NCBI GenBank assembly: GCA_900660155.1
Contig: CABFPE010000208.1
Location: forward strand, 1-64,000
Direction: 5' to 3'
DNA from: Hofstenia miamia
Lineage: Eukaryota; Xenacoelomorpha; Acoela; Hofsteniidae
DNA: 64,000 bases
The notes beneath the pieces were generated by a model, which searched no databases, had not been told where the DNA came from, and saw only the letters and a list, made by a program, of their open reading frames with translations. Positions 63,249-64,000 of this stretch are shown here, in pieces. The translations under genes were made by a program, and so were the position numbers. Positions within the stretch are counted from its first letter, which is position 1. The number at the start of each line of letters is the position of its first letter.

Positions 63249-64000
63249 ACCAGAGAATAAAGTGTTATTTGTTGCTATTAAGCAGACAATTTTCAATATT
63301 TCGAATACAATTCACATTCATATTTTTTTTTGAAAAAATCTTATTTAAGATAATCATAATATGGAATAAAAAGTACCCGTACCCGATAATAATTATGAGA
63401 ACCTGCCTGTACCCACGGGTATGGCCCAGTAAAACCAGGTACCCACACCCGCACATCACCAGTTTAAAGATGCTGTGTACACCTACTCAAATGTACTCGT
63501 TTTATTATTCTAACAAATAATTTGTGACATTTGTCTTTTGATTCCATTTTTAAACTAATCTTTAACTATTTCCACCAATAATATGTTCCAATACTAGTCT
63601 ATCTGACCTTAACTCCTAGTGCAGATAAAGAAGCAAATACTTTTATACAAGAATATCTAAGCTCAATTTTAAGCTTTTGTCCAAGAACTTAAATTCAAAA
63701 TTAATAGCTTGACACAAGCGATAAATTGACAAATATATTAGGATAAAATGTCATTCCCATAATACTATGTCGTAATTTTAAATCGTAACTAGAAATGTCA
63801 GCCACGTTTTTTTCCAAAAAATATCAAAACATTCCAAAAAGATAGTATTTTGTCCATATTGTTGTAACTATTTAACGAAAATCCAAAATATTTTACAAGA
63901 GAATCTTTGGCTTTAAAGTCATACAGTACTAGTTTAATGTAATTGCAAAATTTTTAAATGATTATTGTAGCTGAACTAACTTTGAACTTTGAAAGCGCCA
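63249..64000. repeat. 752-bp block, second copy, runs off the window
   Basis: Second copy of 62182-62933, beginning after N at 63248 and still matching at the window edge. It contains the right half of the MITE without its left end. Confidence 0.88.

Overview
The window is AT-rich animal DNA with very few long open frames. It holds one convincing host gene, read on the minus strand and split into small exons with canonical GT/AG borders, set in a dense layer of old transposable elements. The mixture of Tc1/mariner, hAT, piggyBac, Penelope-like and non-LTR elements, with a gene of long introns, suggests an invertebrate, probably an arthropod. The species cannot be fixed from the sequence.

Host gene: twelve consecutive exons between 61484 and 23900 (minus strand) join in phase, without a stop, into about 896 C-terminal residues of an ABC transporter of subfamily C. 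The closest family I recognise is ABCC10/MRP7. The exons give NBD1, the linker, the second transmembrane domain and NBD2 to the stop codon. The 5' part (first transmembrane domain, promoter) lies beyond the right edge. Both ATP sites keep their motifs, so the gene looks intact.

Layout, left to right. 0.46-10.6 kb: decayed Ty3/Gypsy fossils on both strands. 10.6-13.1 kb: AT-rich DNA with one interspersed repeat. 13.2-21.1 kb: three related but broken non-LTR retrotransposon (LINE) pieces, plus local duplications that abut N bases and look like assembly errors. 21.1-21.4 kb: a GC-richer block with two CCAAT boxes and a CRE. 22.4-23.1 kb: a Penelope-like RT. 23.9-61.5 kb: the ABCC10-like gene. 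61.5-64 kb: a small inverted-repeat element and a 752-bp exact duplication at the end.

The introns carry most of the elements: two MITEs in intron 11; a piggyBac relic with a Tc1-like insert in intron 10; a tRNA-headed SINE, zinc-finger exon remnants, two copies of a mariner, a Tc1 and a MITE in intron 7; a Tc1 with extra internal repeats in intron 6; an hAT with similarity to CGGBP1-like transposases, a mariner scrap, a Penelope endonuclease scrap and two hAT-type MITEs in intron 4; and a mariner split by an hAT with a perfect 8-bp target duplication in intron 2. (Introns are numbered from the first exon seen here.)

No previously undescribed multi-gene system is evident. The best leads are the intact ABCC10-like gene with a long insertion in NBD1, the nested insertions with readable target duplications, the lola-like zinc-finger exons inside an intron, the CCAAT/CRE block, and the assembly duplications that would mislead any copy-number analysis.
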